Shown here piece by piece: positions 34,945 through 47,757 of a DNA stretch of 64,000 bases (position 1 is the first letter of the stretch; each line of letters begins with the position of its first letter). Source of the DNA: Halichondria panicea (lineage: Eukaryota; Porifera; Demospongiae; Suberitida; Halichondriidae). The stretch covers positions 2,892,800-2,956,799 of the forward strand of contig NC_087388.1 of the NCBI RefSeq assembly GCF_963675165.1, read 5' to 3'. The notes below the pieces were generated by a model, which was not told the origin of the DNA, did not search any database, and saw nothing but the letters and a program-made list of their open reading frames with translations. A program made the translations under genes and the position numbers.

Positions 34945-35554
34945 GTAGGTACGTACTTTGCTCATGCCTAGGCATAATTATAAATGCTTCCGGATCTCCC
35001 TAAAATATTGTTGTAATTACCTTTTGATTGTAACTCTGCTGATTTAACATTAATTTCTGTTCCTGCCTATAAATTATGACGTCTTCTCTTTTTTTATACG
35101 TAGATGTCTGTGACAGTACTTATCTCCAAACTTGAATGATCTATATCGACCAGGTACAGAGGATAGCATTTTGTTCGTTAAAGACGATGTATGCTTGTCT
35201 GTGGGTTATTTTTTTTCCAAAAATTGGTGGTTCCTTTTAAGTAGTTTTACTTCAGGATTTGAAACTTTTGCTTATCGTTTATCATCATTAACAGTTTTGA
35301 GCTTGTTGAATGGTTCTTGCTGAATGTAGGTAAGTACTTCGCTCATGCCTAAGCATAATTATAAATGCTTCCAGAACTCCCTAAAATAGTTGTAATTACC
35401 TTTTGATTGTTATAACTCGGCAGATTTAACATTAATTTTTGTTCCCCCCTATAAATTATGACGTCTTCTCTTTTTTTATATGTATATACATGTCTGTGAA
35501 GGTACTTGTCTCCTAATTTGAATGATCTATATCGACCAGGTACAGAGGATAGCA
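34945..35554. repeat. Direct repeat pair of about 225 bp
   Basis: The block at 34945-35169 and the block at 35326-35554 share GCATAATTATAAATGCTTCC, TTATGACGTCTTCTCTTTTT, AATGATCTATATCGACCAGG and GTACAGAGGATAGCAT in the same order. They differ by scattered substitutions and small indels, so this is an old local duplication. The 156-base spacer is unique. No coding sequence is evident. Confidence 0.85.
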
Positions 35555-35616
35555 TCAAGTCAGATATGCCACACCTACTCGGAGGATATGCACCCCATAA
35601 TCCTAACTATTATCTA

Positions 35617-35817
35617 CCGTACAGGGGGAAATTTTCGTGATATGCAAGATGTGCAAATTTTGCGTTTTTCAAGGTCAGAGCAGAACTGGGATAAACTCCC
35701 ACGCAACGGTATTTCCCGTGCAAAACTATTGGTGGGTGTCGTTTCCTGGCATTGAAGATTGGGAAAATTTCTGCTGACAGCTCTGGAGCCAAATAGCGAA
35801 AATTTACCACTATACGG
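35617..35817. mobile_element. MITE, 201 bp, TA-flanked (CCGTACAGGGG ends)
   Basis: Begins CCGTACAGGGGGAAATTTTC and ends CGAAAATTTACCACTATACGG; the ends are imperfect inverse copies and TA lies on both sides. The inside is non-coding. Located in the KATNB1-LENG1 spacer, just after the direct repeat pair. Confidence 0.7.
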
Positions 35818-35979
35818 TATTGTAATTCTGTCAGTCTCTATACATGTACATACGATGTACATTATTATATAAGACAATTACGTACGTACTGTACCTATAA
35901 AACAGTACGTAGCAAACTTTAACAGTTGAAGTAGGTCACTCTCAGCAAAAATGTTCATGATAATTTATTACAATTTTGT

Positions 35980-36057
35980 GTGCACCTTCAATGCATGGTC
36001 ATATTCAGGGCTGTTGATGTGCACCTTCAATGCATGGTCATATTCAGAGCTGTTGAT
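35980..36057. repeat. Two tandem 39-bp units
   Basis: The unit starting GTGCACCTTCAATGCATGGT and ending CTGTTGAT occurs twice in tandem with a single G/A difference, so the duplication is recent. No function is evident. Confidence 0.9.
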
Positions 36058-36061
36058 ATGC

Positions 36062-37163
36062 ATAGATTTATATACCTGAATTTGTGATTCATCAAGTCAT
36101 TAAGTAAATCGCTCGAAGTCATGACTTTCGTTCTACAAGCGAATAACTTCACATGCAGATTTTTAACACAAAAACTGCCATACAATTACATGTACTAGAT
36201 AATTGACGGAACTAATAACCTTTGGTGAGAGTGTTTCCCAATTATATACATGCATGTACGTACCATCAAATACTGAACTTGTAGCTAGGTGCATGTACGT
36301 GTATGTTGTTACCATGAATTGCTTTACTTTAGTCTGCAAAGACTGTAAATCAGAATGATGATTCGAGGTAATTGGCTTGTAATTTCCTTGATTTAACTCC
36401 TAGAATATCTATATAGTCATGATGCATGTGTGCGTGTGCAATAGGTTTACGTACAGTCAACAGTATATGTATACTGATTAAATTGCTGTACATAATATAT
36501 ATAATAATCCGGCCTTCGAAATCCCTTTCATTACTGGAGTCTTCGTATTGGGTCATGTGACTGCATGTTGTACAGTATAATTGAAGAATATTATATTATT
36601 ATAAGATGCATATAAATTTGTAAAGTGCATCTACCATTTTCTGGTCGATAAGTTTATGTTCAACGCTGAAGCATTTTCTTCAGCCTCGTAGATGCCACCG
36701 AATTTATGTAGTGTTCTTTTCTGTATATCTTGTAGCTCAGTCAGAATTTTACGACAAACACTACGTTTAGAGTGCTTCAATGAAAGAGGCCCATTTTTAA
36801 TTCTGCTAGAGCCTTCCATATAATTAATTAGTAGTTTTACAATTCTATGTCCACCATGTGTGCATGTGCAAACTTTACACGTATAGAACATCCACGCATG
36901 CACGCAGTGGCCATGGGAACGTACTGCCCTTTGACGTTACGTTATTAAAATGCTGTCACTGTCTAAAGCCTGTGCTCCGGTGTATTATGCCAAGCAAGGT
37001 TTCTCTATATAGATCTACCACCAATTTGTAAAGCATCGAGGTGAAAATCGAGTTACATAATGATATGTCAGCCATGTGGATGATTGCATACAGCACATAT
37101 AAGCGATATATAGTGTAACAATTCTACACAGATGAGTGACAAACTGTAATTATACATACATTA
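36062..37163. other. LENG1 downstream spacer
   Basis: AT-rich spacer. A minus-strand open frame at 36631-36903 (containing RKILTELQDIQKRTLHKFGG) has no splice partners or family I recognise. It could be a short gene or chance. Nothing else is visible. Confidence 0.4.
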
Positions 37164-38635
37164 CTATTGATCACTTCTGCGTTGTCTAGTAAGGTGTGGA
37201 TTAAACTGACTAAAGTATCTCCCAGGTTTCTCTACTACACTACAAGCAGTCTCTTCAGTTGTATCACCACCAACATAGTGACCCTTGAGCATGGCTTCTG
37301 ATCTAGTTCTCTCGACTTCTTCTCTTTTCCGTCTCTCTTGTCGTAATTTCTCTAGCTGTGAGCTCTTTTCAGCTTTCATTTCTTCCCTGAGTTTATTTTT
37401 CTTCTTATGTTTCTTATGTTTATGCTTGTGAGTGTGATGGATTGATTCTTCTGCTAACATTTTATCTTTCGATTTTAAAGTACCACTTCTCTCTGAAACA
37501 GAGCTTGTGAGTGTTAATGAAGGAGCGGTTAGAGTAGTACGACTTGTGGATGATGATTTACGGAGTTGTTCTTGTTGCAGATCGTCAGCTTTTCGTTTCT
37601 TTGTGAGGTATTCTTTCATTTGGTTCATTGGATCCATGCTTGATTTCTTCTGTTTAGATTTTGCACTTTCTTCAGTAATCTTCTTACGCACGTACCAAGG
37701 GTCTTCTGATTCTGAAATTCAATGTAAATAAACTCATCCTGGTATTCCCAAGGTTGATACATCCTTGAAGTACACTACTGTATACTACTGGCAAATATAC
37801 AAACTTACATATAACCATAAACCACAAACCCTTTAATTGTTGTTGTTCCTGCTCTAACAAGAATAGTAGTTTGTACTTACTGTCTTTGTCCACTAGATAA
37901 TTGAGCAGTCCAATTTTCTTTTCCAGTTTCTCCTGTTCAGCCTTCTTCTCGGCATCATGTTCAACATTGGTCAGCTGCACACCAACCTGGACATTAATTT
38001 AAAGCATGACATAGTGTCCATGAAATGTTACGCAGAACATGTACTCGTAGCTTAATGCACACTTTTGTACAGAATGCACCCAGTAGTTAAATGCTCTCCA
38101 TCCATTCACACTTACACCCTGCTCTAGATCAGAGAACAAGTTGATATTCTTAGGAGTTGCTGAGCTGGAGGGTTTGTCATTGCTGCTTTTATCCTCCTCA
38201 TCACTACTGACCCCGTCTCTCTCCCTGGCTCTCTTCTTCATAAAGTCCAGTCTAGCCTCTCGCTCCTGAAAGCAGACGAATGTGCATGTGTTATTAAAAG
38301 TTGGCATTGAAACTTCCCATGCATTGCATTCCGCTAGGCCTAGGGTAATAACATTATAATCAACTTACAGCAATCTCTGCTCGACTCTTGAGCTCTTCCT
38401 CTTTAGCTTTGGCCTCAGCCTCGTCGTGACGCACTTTTTCAACATTCTCCTTACGGCGAACGTGCCACCTGAACGATTTTACTTATTGACGTATACTTAA
38501 TTATGAGCTCTCACATCACAACAAGCAATTATAGACCAATATCACTATTTTAGCTGAGCATAATGATAGATATGGTAGCTATGAGTCGTAGGATCATATT
38601 GATCAGTCTTACTTTTTCAGAGGAAGGATGTTCAT
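37164..38635 (-). CDS. LENG1: Leukocyte receptor cluster member 1 homologue (CIR-N domain protein)
   Basis: Nuclear, highly charged protein thought to associate with splicing complexes; its exact role is unclear. Exons in reading order: 38613-38635, 38369-38468, 38116-38265, 37881-37986, 37164-37711; 308 residues (human LENG1 is 264). The tiny first exon encodes MNILPLKK and joins WHVRRKENVEKVRHDEAEAK, the diagnostic CIR-N start shared with CIR1 and CWC25. EREARLDFMKKRARER and EDPWYVRKK also match LENG1. The C-terminal exon is lysine-, serine- and histidine-rich (HTHKHKHKKHKKKNKL), likely disordered and nuclear. Convergent with the KATNB1 side and head-to-head with SSR1, whose start is about 300 bases away. 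Confidence 0.9.
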
Positions 38636-38928
38636 CCTGCAGTACAGTACATATACAGTAGTACAGTACAGAGACTTTTGTGAAGGAGAGTCAGACTTCA
38701 ATATCCACTAGATAGGCGTGGTGGATTACTGGCCACACCCAAGACACGTAATAGTCTAATTACCCGTGTTGTACTCAAAAATTTGAAAACCACGAGGACA
38801 AAGCAAGAAATCAGAACAATAAGACTTGATCCACGGTTTACATCCTTTTCAATCCTTCCCTCCTGAAGCAGTTAAGACATATACTCTACTCCAATACTTC
38901 ATCAACCGTTATCATTTTACAACTAAAA

Positions 38929-41824
38929 ATGCTGAGGCTGTCATTACGCTTGTGGCATCTGTGCCTACTTGGATTGTTTCTAACACCTCTATTACATGTG
39001 TCTGGTGAGTTGTGTATTAAATGTAGCCGTTTTCTGTGAAGTATGAACGGTCGGTGATGATAATAGGCATTTGGATTGACTGTCTCTGTGTTGGAGTCAT
39101 CAGTCTCAGTCTATTGTCCATACTGCCTACTGTGTACAGCGTGTACTTGTATCTGCCTGCTAAGATACACAGGGGCAACAGCACTCTCTGGTTTGTACTA
39201 TACACCATAGTTTTTATGGTGTGCAGAATGACTCAGGGGGGACTGGGTGTGGCTGTAGACTGGTCCAGACTGGTGATTCTGTCCAGTGAGAGACTGATTA
39301 CAAAATCACTTTTCTGAGGCCATTTTTCAATTAGGTATAACTATAAGCAAGAAGTAACTTTTTAGGCTGTCTTTTGTATTTGAATACCTGTTGGAGTGAA
39401 CAAAAAAAACTCTTAGATTTGCTAATGCACGCTTTCTTGCCTCGTATCTACCGTGTTTGCTGCATGTAACTGCTCAGGTCCTGGTTTGGCGGCTGCCCAG
39501 GATGATGTGATTGGTGAGGAAGATGAAGATATTGAGGTGGAGGATGACGATGAAGAAACTGTCTCTGTCCCAGAAGGGGGCACATTAGAGCCTGATGAGG
39601 GAGAGGTGAGTATACATTCAAGGTTGAGCATTTGATTAGCAATTTTTACGTGTAATGTGCTTGATTATTAAATTATCTCATGATCCAATGGTTTTTGTAC
39701 TCTCCTATTATATTGATCATCTTTCTGTTGTTTGCTGTCTCCCTAGGATAACAGTGCAATGGTGGAGGAGGAGGAGGAGGAGGAAGAGGAGGAGGAGGAG
39801 GTCGGAGTCCACCCTGATGCTGACACCACCTACATCTTTGTTGGCAAAGAAAGCACAGGTACGTAATACTTAACTCTAGCTATCACGTCTTTGGTATAAA
39901 TGTATGAAACCCATTGAGAATTTATGCATTGTGTTTGTACTACACTAATCAGTCTTCTTGTTGAGTGAGTGAGTTTCTGATTGAAATAAAATCTGTATTT
40001 CTTAGGTACTTCAATCCGTGTGCTTACTACGTACAGTTTAAGTTTTTGTTTGCAAACATATACCTGTCTCATTAGTTTCCTTCTCTATTTGTTTAGAGTT
40101 CTTTGCTGGAGAGAAGATTCATGCAATGCTTGGGTTCACCAACAAGGGGCAGTCTAACGTTGACTTAATTGTCACCTCCATTGATGGCTCATTCAGGTAC
40201 GAGGGGCTGCGTGGCCATTCTAGGCTGTCATCTAGTGTCTTTGTGTACCGTGTTTTAATTTTTGTTTTGCAGTGTTTAAATATTTGCATACAAATTTTGA
40301 TTTCACAGGTATCCTCAGGATTTCAGTTACACCATTCAGAATGTAAGTTTGCTTACCTTGTTGACAACTTACAAGCACTTTTCCCAATGATTAAAATTCG
40401 GCTCCTGATGAGCGTCTGCCACTGTCTGTTATAGGCTTTTGAGTTTGTTTCACCTTCATTTTTAGTTTATTGTGGGACAGTAGCCGTGCTCAAACGACGG
40501 AAAAAGATGCCTTATGATGAGGGATATTCATATGTACCGTACACGTACAGCTATTCTAATCAGCAAGTATTACATTTTGTGTAATTTGTGTGTTTTCTCT
40601 CTTCAGTTCTCCTTGATCAATTACGACACGTATGTGAAGCCTGAGACCGAGGTGAGCGCCTGTCGTCACTGTTTAGATGAGCTGTGCCCGCAGATCTTAC
40701 CTTGTGTTTGAACGCATATACCTTATTTGTAGGTAACTTTTGACTACTTCTTTGCTCCGAGTGAGTCATTCTATGCTCGCAGTTTTGGACTACAGATCAA
40801 CATCATGTACAAAGATCCAGTAAGTACTGTGGTGTGATTTAGTAGTACCTCTGTTGTGTAATCTTCTCAGTTGCTTTGTTGTGTCTCATTTAACAGGTGT
40901 GTACCATTGTTGTGTGTGTATTTTGGCCCTTCTCTAGCAGTCTGTGGCTTCTTTATTGAGCTTTTGTCATCAACTTTTTGTCATCCACTCTTCATTGTTT
41001 ATAATTTTTCTCCCATAGGAGGGTGTTGTGTACCGCACTGCTGTGTACAACGACACAGTCAACATCATCGAGTTGGAGGAAGGTTTTGATGGTGCGACGT
41101 TCTTCATGTACGTGTTCATGGTGTCTGGGATCTCCTTGCTTATGTTCATAGTACACTATGTCTACACTACAGTCATCAGGAGACCTAGGGTAAGTTGCTG
41201 TGATTATAGGTTATACAGTGTTGTACACCCAAAACATTGCTCGTGTTTGAGCAGCTAACAGTTTTTTTTGAGGTTCTCTGAGCAGATGCAGGTTCGAAGT
41301 GTACCTATGAAGCATTAAATGTTTGCAAAAGTGGCAGTCAAACGTAGTGCACAGTTTACCCTTCATATTATGTTTAGACACAGCACCTATAAGTCCTAGG
41401 CTTTGATTTGAAACAAATAAGAGCATAGTGTAAATTATTTGAAAGAGAAATGACTATGCAGACACGCTTCCAAACACACACACACAGTCGACTGTAAAGA
41501 GGAGAGTTGAAACGGGTACTCAAGGCAAAGATGACATTGACTACCAGTGGCTGCCAGAGGGCTCTATCCCTGGCTCCCCCAGTGAGTCACACATGTTATG
41601 CTCTCGCACTGAATTAACTTTTGTCACATGAAAGAAAGGGCTATATATACTGTACAACTGTATAGTCTTTGATGTGTTGACAATGAAGTTGTGTATATGA
41701 ATATACTCCTAGCGTCCCCTAGCTGGTACACAATATGTCATCTGCCTCATCTTGTGTGCATTTTCATACAGAAAAAAGCCCTAGAACCTCTCCCAGGAAG
41801 ACAAGAAGCAGCACCAAAAAATAG
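38929..41824 (+). CDS. SSR1: Translocon-associated protein subunit alpha (SSR1)
   Basis: ER membrane subunit of the TRAP complex that sits at the Sec61 translocon and assists insertion of nascent chains. Ten exons: 38929-39004, 39478-39605, 39747-39858, 40097-40196, 40309-40342, 40607-40651, 40733-40819, 41019-41189, 41488-41581, 41772-41824; 299 residues (human 286). Order: signal peptide (LRLWHLCLLGLFLTPLL), a very acidic lumenal segment with an uninterrupted glutamate run encoded by GAG repeats in exon 3, a lumenal beta domain (FFAGEKIHAMLGFTNKGQ, RYPQDFSYTIQN, FYARSFGLQINIMYKDP), one membrane segment (MYVFMVSGISLLMFIVHYVY) and a basic cytosolic tail. All are features of TRAP-alpha. The last exon gives a short serine/lysine tail ending TKK. 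Confidence 0.95.
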
Positions 41825-41884
41825 GACAGACATTTAGTTTAATAGGCAAATTATAGGCACAGAATCTATGTTTTGATCATCTTA

Positions 41885-41890
41885 AATAAA
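41885..41890 (+). promoter_or_regulatory. SSR1 polyadenylation signal
   Basis: AATAAA 60 bases after the SSR1 stop codon, followed by a T-rich stretch. Position and strand fit SSR1 mRNA 3' processing. Confidence 0.6.
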
Positions 41891-42330
41891 TAATTTTCTA
41901 TATAAGTATTTTAATCACTGTACCGTATAATTGTTTCAAGGGTGTAAATGTTTGTGGTTTTTGCCGATTAAGCATGCGAACATTTGATACCCACAAATTT
42001 AATGTCGCATGCATGCATACTGCAATTAGGCTGCCATTTTGGGAAAACCTTAATTTCTAACAGTACAATTGGAAAATACCGGCTATATGGTACCAGGCCC
42101 CAGAGCAGATCTACAAACAATATTGCATGCTTATGTAACATCCTTCAATCAATGTCGTCGATCTGCTTAGTGGTACCGCATGTATAATGTTTATTAAACA
42201 TAGGGAGCAGAGATCAAAACAGCAAAGCTATAAAATTATGGCATTTCTTAGGAAACATAACATCTATAAAAAAAAAAATGTCCTGTATTATAATTATAAG
42301 TATATATGCGTTTCCCCATAATTATGTCTT
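41891..42330. other. SSR1-SLC6 convergent spacer, no gene seen
   Basis: About 440 AT-rich bases between two convergent genes. A poly(A) run lies near 42270. No tRNA, exon or clear repeat found. Confidence 0.5.
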
Positions 42331-45300
42331 TCATTGTTGGATATGGGTGGAGAAGGTGGGGACTTCCCCCTCCAGTTCGGGAGGTGTGTGTATTCCTTGG
42401 TAGTCCAAAGCAGTTGTGTCATCTTCCTCATGAGGAGACCACCTCCCTCGAGCTTTAGTGTAGCAGCGCCTGCGTGTGTGAAATTGAGGGCCGAGACTAT
42501 AGTATTATACTGTCGTAAGCATAAACTCTCACATTAAAAAACCAGGATTTCAATTTGCATTGTTAATGTGCATGTGACATCGTGACGGAGTTTTCCACAG
42601 CTCGCTTGTTTCATTTTGTGGTGGCCAACTCAACTCACATTATTTTGTGGAATAAGTCAATAGTGTCCTGTTTCAGTCCTATAAAGAAATCAAGTGCCTG
42701 GGTTCGTGCCTCCTTTAACCATACTAGCCTCACTATGAGTACTAGAGGGATGAATGAGACAGAGGTGATGATGATGACAGAACCCACAAATAGAGCCCAC
42801 GGGGGAAACCCCTCGCGCACCTCCTCATACTGTAGAGTGTGTGGTGGGGGAGGTAGACCATTTAATGTATAATTATAGCTTAAAATCTTGCGATATTCTT
42901 ATGTGTGCATGTATAGCTACATGTATATAATGCAAGGTGATCCTAACCACTAACAACCCTCCTTGTACTGGCCGGGGTAGGGGCATGGTGGGAGTGCTGG
43001 ACCATTTTAATAATAACTATGTAGATGCACCAGAAAATTTTAAGGAAGGCCTAGTACTAACGTTAAGTTCAACCTTGTGTACGTTACTTCTACTAGAAAA
43101 GAAGCATGCATGAGAATGAATGCCCTCGCTTCCACATACATTTTTATACACTGTGTATTTTAGTGGATCTTTGATCTCCCGAAACACAGACGAAAAAAAG
43201 ATGACGAGCATGATGAGAGGACCAACGAACTTCCACATTACCGTCCACAGGATGATCATATATGGATGATAGGCTTTGGCATACGTGTTGAAATACCTGC
43301 ATAGAGAGACGTAACACTTGCTATACCTTTGCCATACAACAATGTGTATACTTTCCGAGGTGCTGTAGGATGATCTAATGCCATAGGGCACATTTAGAGG
43401 AGGTCGAATCACTACAAGTTCAGTGCATTTGGCCTGGACGTTATCACGTGACTGCAATGACATCAATGCACTGAACTTGCAGTGATTCGTGTACGCATGT
43501 CGGACCTCCTCTGGTGACTGCATGACACAACGTACTACTGTCTTGTCATGTACGTTGTACCTGATCTCTAAAGTACATGTATACCGTACATATTATTATA
43601 ACTAAAGAGCCTTGGCTGTGCTTAATCTGAAAGTTATTTACAGACCACGATTCATACGGTACACTAAATATATAGATCTTCACGTGTCTCATCAAGGAAG
43701 AATTAGACTATACACTCACACTACACTGTATTGTAATTTATCAAGGTGACCTTGAAAACATAATTCCAGCAACATGTACATGGCTTACACGTACAGATGT
43801 ACCTTTTCACTCCGTACACCCAACCAACAGCAATGAACTCAAAGAACCCGATGAGCAGCAAAGGCACACTGCCAGCAAACTGGTCAAACAAGGTAAACAG
43901 GTACACCCCGTTACCGAGGACGAAGGGGATGCTCACTGTGAAGAATACTGCACACACGATAGCTGCAGAGGAACGATGAAGATATAGTCTAGCAATACTA
44001 TTAGTATGAGCTTGTTACAGACTGCATGTGTGTGGGAAACATTGTTGTAGTACAAAATACATGTACACATGTAGCTAGGGTATACTCAACCACGCATCTG
44101 AATGACTCCCCCACCCTACTGACACCAACACAGGGGTACAATTGCTTAGGAAAACTTTCATTGTTGAAATATTACAGAAGCATGAGTGTCGCTCAATACA
44201 AAGCTAGCACTATGAAAACACCTGTCTGTGTTTGTTTGGACATGCAGTGTGCATGTGGAGCATCCAACCGTTGACCGAACTTTAAGTATCGAGCTTCAGT
44301 TTGAGCAGACTCACCTACTAGCAGCTCCTTCCTGATCTTCCTGAAGGTCTTCATGTCCCTGAGCACAGTGAGGACTCCCTCCATGGTAGCAAACTGACTG
44401 TCCAGGCCCAGAGTGAATAGCATGACAAAAAACAGCAAAGCCCAGAATGGAGAGCCAGGCATTCGCAAGAGAGCCTCACCAAATATCACAAACGCCAGAC
44501 CAGGCCCTTCAGATACCTATGTTAGTTTACAGTGTATAGTGGATTTATAAGCACCCCTATAGCGTACTACATGTACAAAGTTCCAAAGCCGCCGATACGG
44601 CTAGTTAATTAACACATGTGGCACTTGGTGCTGTGTGATTTGTAATGTGCAGCAACAATTAACTGCATACTGCACTCGTTACCAACTGTGAAAACAGCTA
44701 GCCTAGCTGGAACCAACACAGTGTATGTACATATAATTATGTAAAACAGTTTACATGTACATAATACTATAGCTACATGTACATGCACTCTTTGGTGACT
44801 CAGAGGATATGCATTTATTTAATATTTAACCATGCACCACCAGTACAGGATAAATGTATCACATCAATTTCTTACTGAAATCTCACACACTTACTAATAC
44901 ATTGTACACAACTCACCAATGAAACTTCTATGCCCAGCTCTAGAGCCCTAAAGCCAACCACACTGAACACAATGATGCTGGCAAATATGGACGTCCCTGA
45001 GTTCATGAGGCACACAATGACAGTATCGACCAGGGCATTGTTACGAGGCTTGCTATAGCTGCTCAGTGAAACTAGCGCTCCAATTGAAAGACCCAGAGAG
45101 AAAAATATTTGAGTGGCAGCGTCCAACCAAACAACAGGGTCAAACAATTTCTGACTCTGTGTGTGTGGGGGTAAATGTGCGTAATGGCCAATACAAATAC
45201 GCAGATGTTTAATCAATTAAGAGCCTCGTGCACACCGCTCTTACTAGGAAGCACTTAAGGAATGTGTGTTCAAACTATTTATACCAGAAACTACTGAACT

Positions 45301-47485
45301 GCAAAGGACCAATTAGTGAGACGTAGACTCCACACATACACACATATACGTATGAACCAACAAGGACAGAAGAACAATGTGACAAATGCCTATTGTTTCG
45401 ACTCACCCATCCTTCATCAGGCAGGAATAGGAACTTGAGTCCCTCCCCTGCCCCCTCTAGAGTGACTGCTCTGAAGAACAGACACACGAGCACCACATAT
45501 GGGAAGATGGCAGTGAAGTAGATTATCTGTGAGTAAGAGAGGGATATCATGATTACATGCAAATGTAGCACTTCTTAGTATACAGTCACCATGCATGCAT
45601 GCACTTACACATATACATGCTTCCAAAGCTCGCTAAATTCTGCTTATAAAAAATGTAATAGTAGCACCATAAATCAAGGGGCTTACACTGAATGGTACAT
45701 GCACCCATACTGTGCATTGCAGAAACAGTACTGTGTTACTGTGTATGTTGTGAATGCCTGGTGATCCACATGTACAGCACATAGATATGGGCATTAATTC
45801 CAAGGCCACAGTTCGAGTTCTCGTACATTGTACATGCAGACAAATGATTATCTCACTGACAGCTCACCTTGCCTGAGGACTGAATGCCCTTAAAGAGACA
45901 AAGGTAGATGATAACCCAGGCAGCCATTAGACAGAGTAACATTCTCCAGTTGAACACTCCGGCCACGGCTATGTCACTACTCGCCTCCAGTGCTGTGTTG
46001 TACCAGTAGTACCTACAGAGAAGGCCGGGTTGAAACACTAGGTATTTATCATTTGTAGCAACGTTAGGTGCATGAGATTAATCTTTCAATGTCACTATAG
46101 TCTAGTTGGTTGGCAGTGAAATGTTCATGGCTAAACTAGTATCACATATCCGTATCTATAGCAAAACAGCGCTACACATACACCCCAAACACACACACTC
46201 CGAGCCAGAAAACACACACACACAGTATATACACACATGTACACCTGTGCACACACACTCGACACTCACTCTGATGAAGAGTTGAAGCAGCTGGACCAAT
46301 CCAAGCCTGTATTGTTACTCAGCAAATCCATCCTCTGTGTGCTATTCAGACCGAGAACCACATGACCAAAACAGTTCCCCCATGGCAGAAACGCAGTAAA
46401 TGAGCTAAAAAAGTAGTATATAACCCATGCAATAATGACGTTATAGTAGAGACAAATATATGAGTTAACAATGGCTGCTGCAATCCCCACTCCAAGCAGA
46501 TTAGGAGCAACTTTCTTCCATGCTCCCACAGGTCCCTTGCGGGTACCCTGGCCAAGAGTGAGCTCCAAATAAAACAGTGGTATGCCGAGCAGAAGCAGCA
46601 TGATCAGGTAAGGAAACAGAAATGCACCTGGATGTGGGCGGTTTATAAACATATCAGACACACATATTTGTATTACAAAACACAATGTCATGTTTCAGTG
46701 TCTTTGCTATAGCACGGTAGAAACTTTATTTATAGGCCCAAAAACGAATAGCAGTCTTTGCTACAATGGTAAAGCCTATTAAATACTATAAGACCTCTAA
46801 TTAAGGAGAATAATTACGAAGCCAGAGGTCGCTTCTTTTGAAGGTTGAACAATTGTGTTGAAGTCCTATATTTAGAGGAGTTGGAGGTAGCTCTTTAGTC
46901 TACTTGCCTCGATTTCAGGCCGCTTAAAGGTTTCCAGTGGGCTAGAATCGAGGCTAGGGTGTGACTACATTTACCTCCATTTAGGACGTGACACTAAACA
47001 ATAATTGTCTACGCAGCTAGCTGTCGCTACTTTTAAAATTGCCTAAGCTCGCGGGAGTCTCATATTTGGAGGGTCGCCTGGAATAGCCTTGAAAACAATT
47101 GAAACATTTCTTCACATTGAATTGACACTGCACACAACTTCTGCATGCACCGATACTTACTTCCTCCATTTTTAGCACAGAGGTAGGAGAATCTCCAAAC
47201 ATTTCCAAGGCCAACAGCATAACCAATGAGAGATAAAACAAACTGAAACTTATTGTCCCAAGTTTCACGCTTCTTGTTCTTTCCATTTTCACCTTCAGAC
47301 TCAGAGGAGACACCATCATCAGACGCTTCCAAGTCTGTCGCTTCGACATCTTTATCGCTAGCTCCAGAAACAGTGATGTCCAATTGATGAAGTTCCTCAT
47401 TTGCTTCACTGGCTTTCCCATTAGAGGTTCCGTATGAGGTCTGGGTCAGTTCTATCGATGAGTTTTCACTGTTTTCTTCATCCAT
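42331..47485 (-). CDS. SLC6-family sodium- and chloride-coupled transporter
   Basis: Twelve-helix plasma-membrane symporter of amino acids or related neurotransmitters. Ten exons in reading order: 47161-47485, 46270-46627, 45868-46012, 45407-45526, 44917-45156, 44315-44516, 43803-43962, 43140-43296, 42639-42829, 42331-42469; 678 residues. The acidic N-terminal tail runs to about residue 75. Helix 1 carries [20 protein letters not shown], with glycine where monoamine transporters have aspartate, so a GABA, glycine or other amino-acid substrate is likelier. [32 protein letters not shown] (helix 6) and [14 protein letters not shown] (helix 8, Na2-site region) are intact. The large second extracellular loop bears N-x-S/T sites. 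The last exon, joined through a strong GTGAGT donor, gives a polar tail ending HIQQ. Substrate cannot be fixed from sequence alone. Confidence 0.92.
43396..43512. repeat. Palindromic element in an SLC6 intron
   Basis: AGAGGAGGTC, GAATCACT and CAAGTTCAGTGCATT at the left recur inverted at the right with an extra 12 bases in the right arm. It lies in the intron between SLC6 exons 7 and 8. Probably a small fold-back or MITE; no target duplication was identified. Confidence 0.7.
46906..46954. repeat. Mini fold-back related to the element at 5876
   Basis: GCCTCGATT and AATCGAGGC form inverse ends of a 49-base block with CAGGCCGC inside. The ends match the outer arms of the 566-bp element at 5876-6441, so this may be a deleted relative. 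In SLC6 intron 1. Confidence 0.4.
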
Positions 47486-47757
47486 GGCCGGCCGGCTAGT
47501 ATCTACAAGACTCGATCAGGATCAGTAGTGTGAGCTAGCTATCTATCACGCATGAAAACAAACTTGTTGTTGTTGGAAATGGTCGTTAGTTATAAGAAAG
47601 TGCTAATCTGGCAAATATCTCTTGAGGTCAGCGAACAAACCAACATTCCTTACTAGCTTCCCAGGCCCACCAGAGACTCAGATAATGCTTCCACAAAACA
47701 TCTGTTGTGCACAGATGTTACTCAGTGCTGCACTGGTAGGAGTTCTAAAAGACAACA

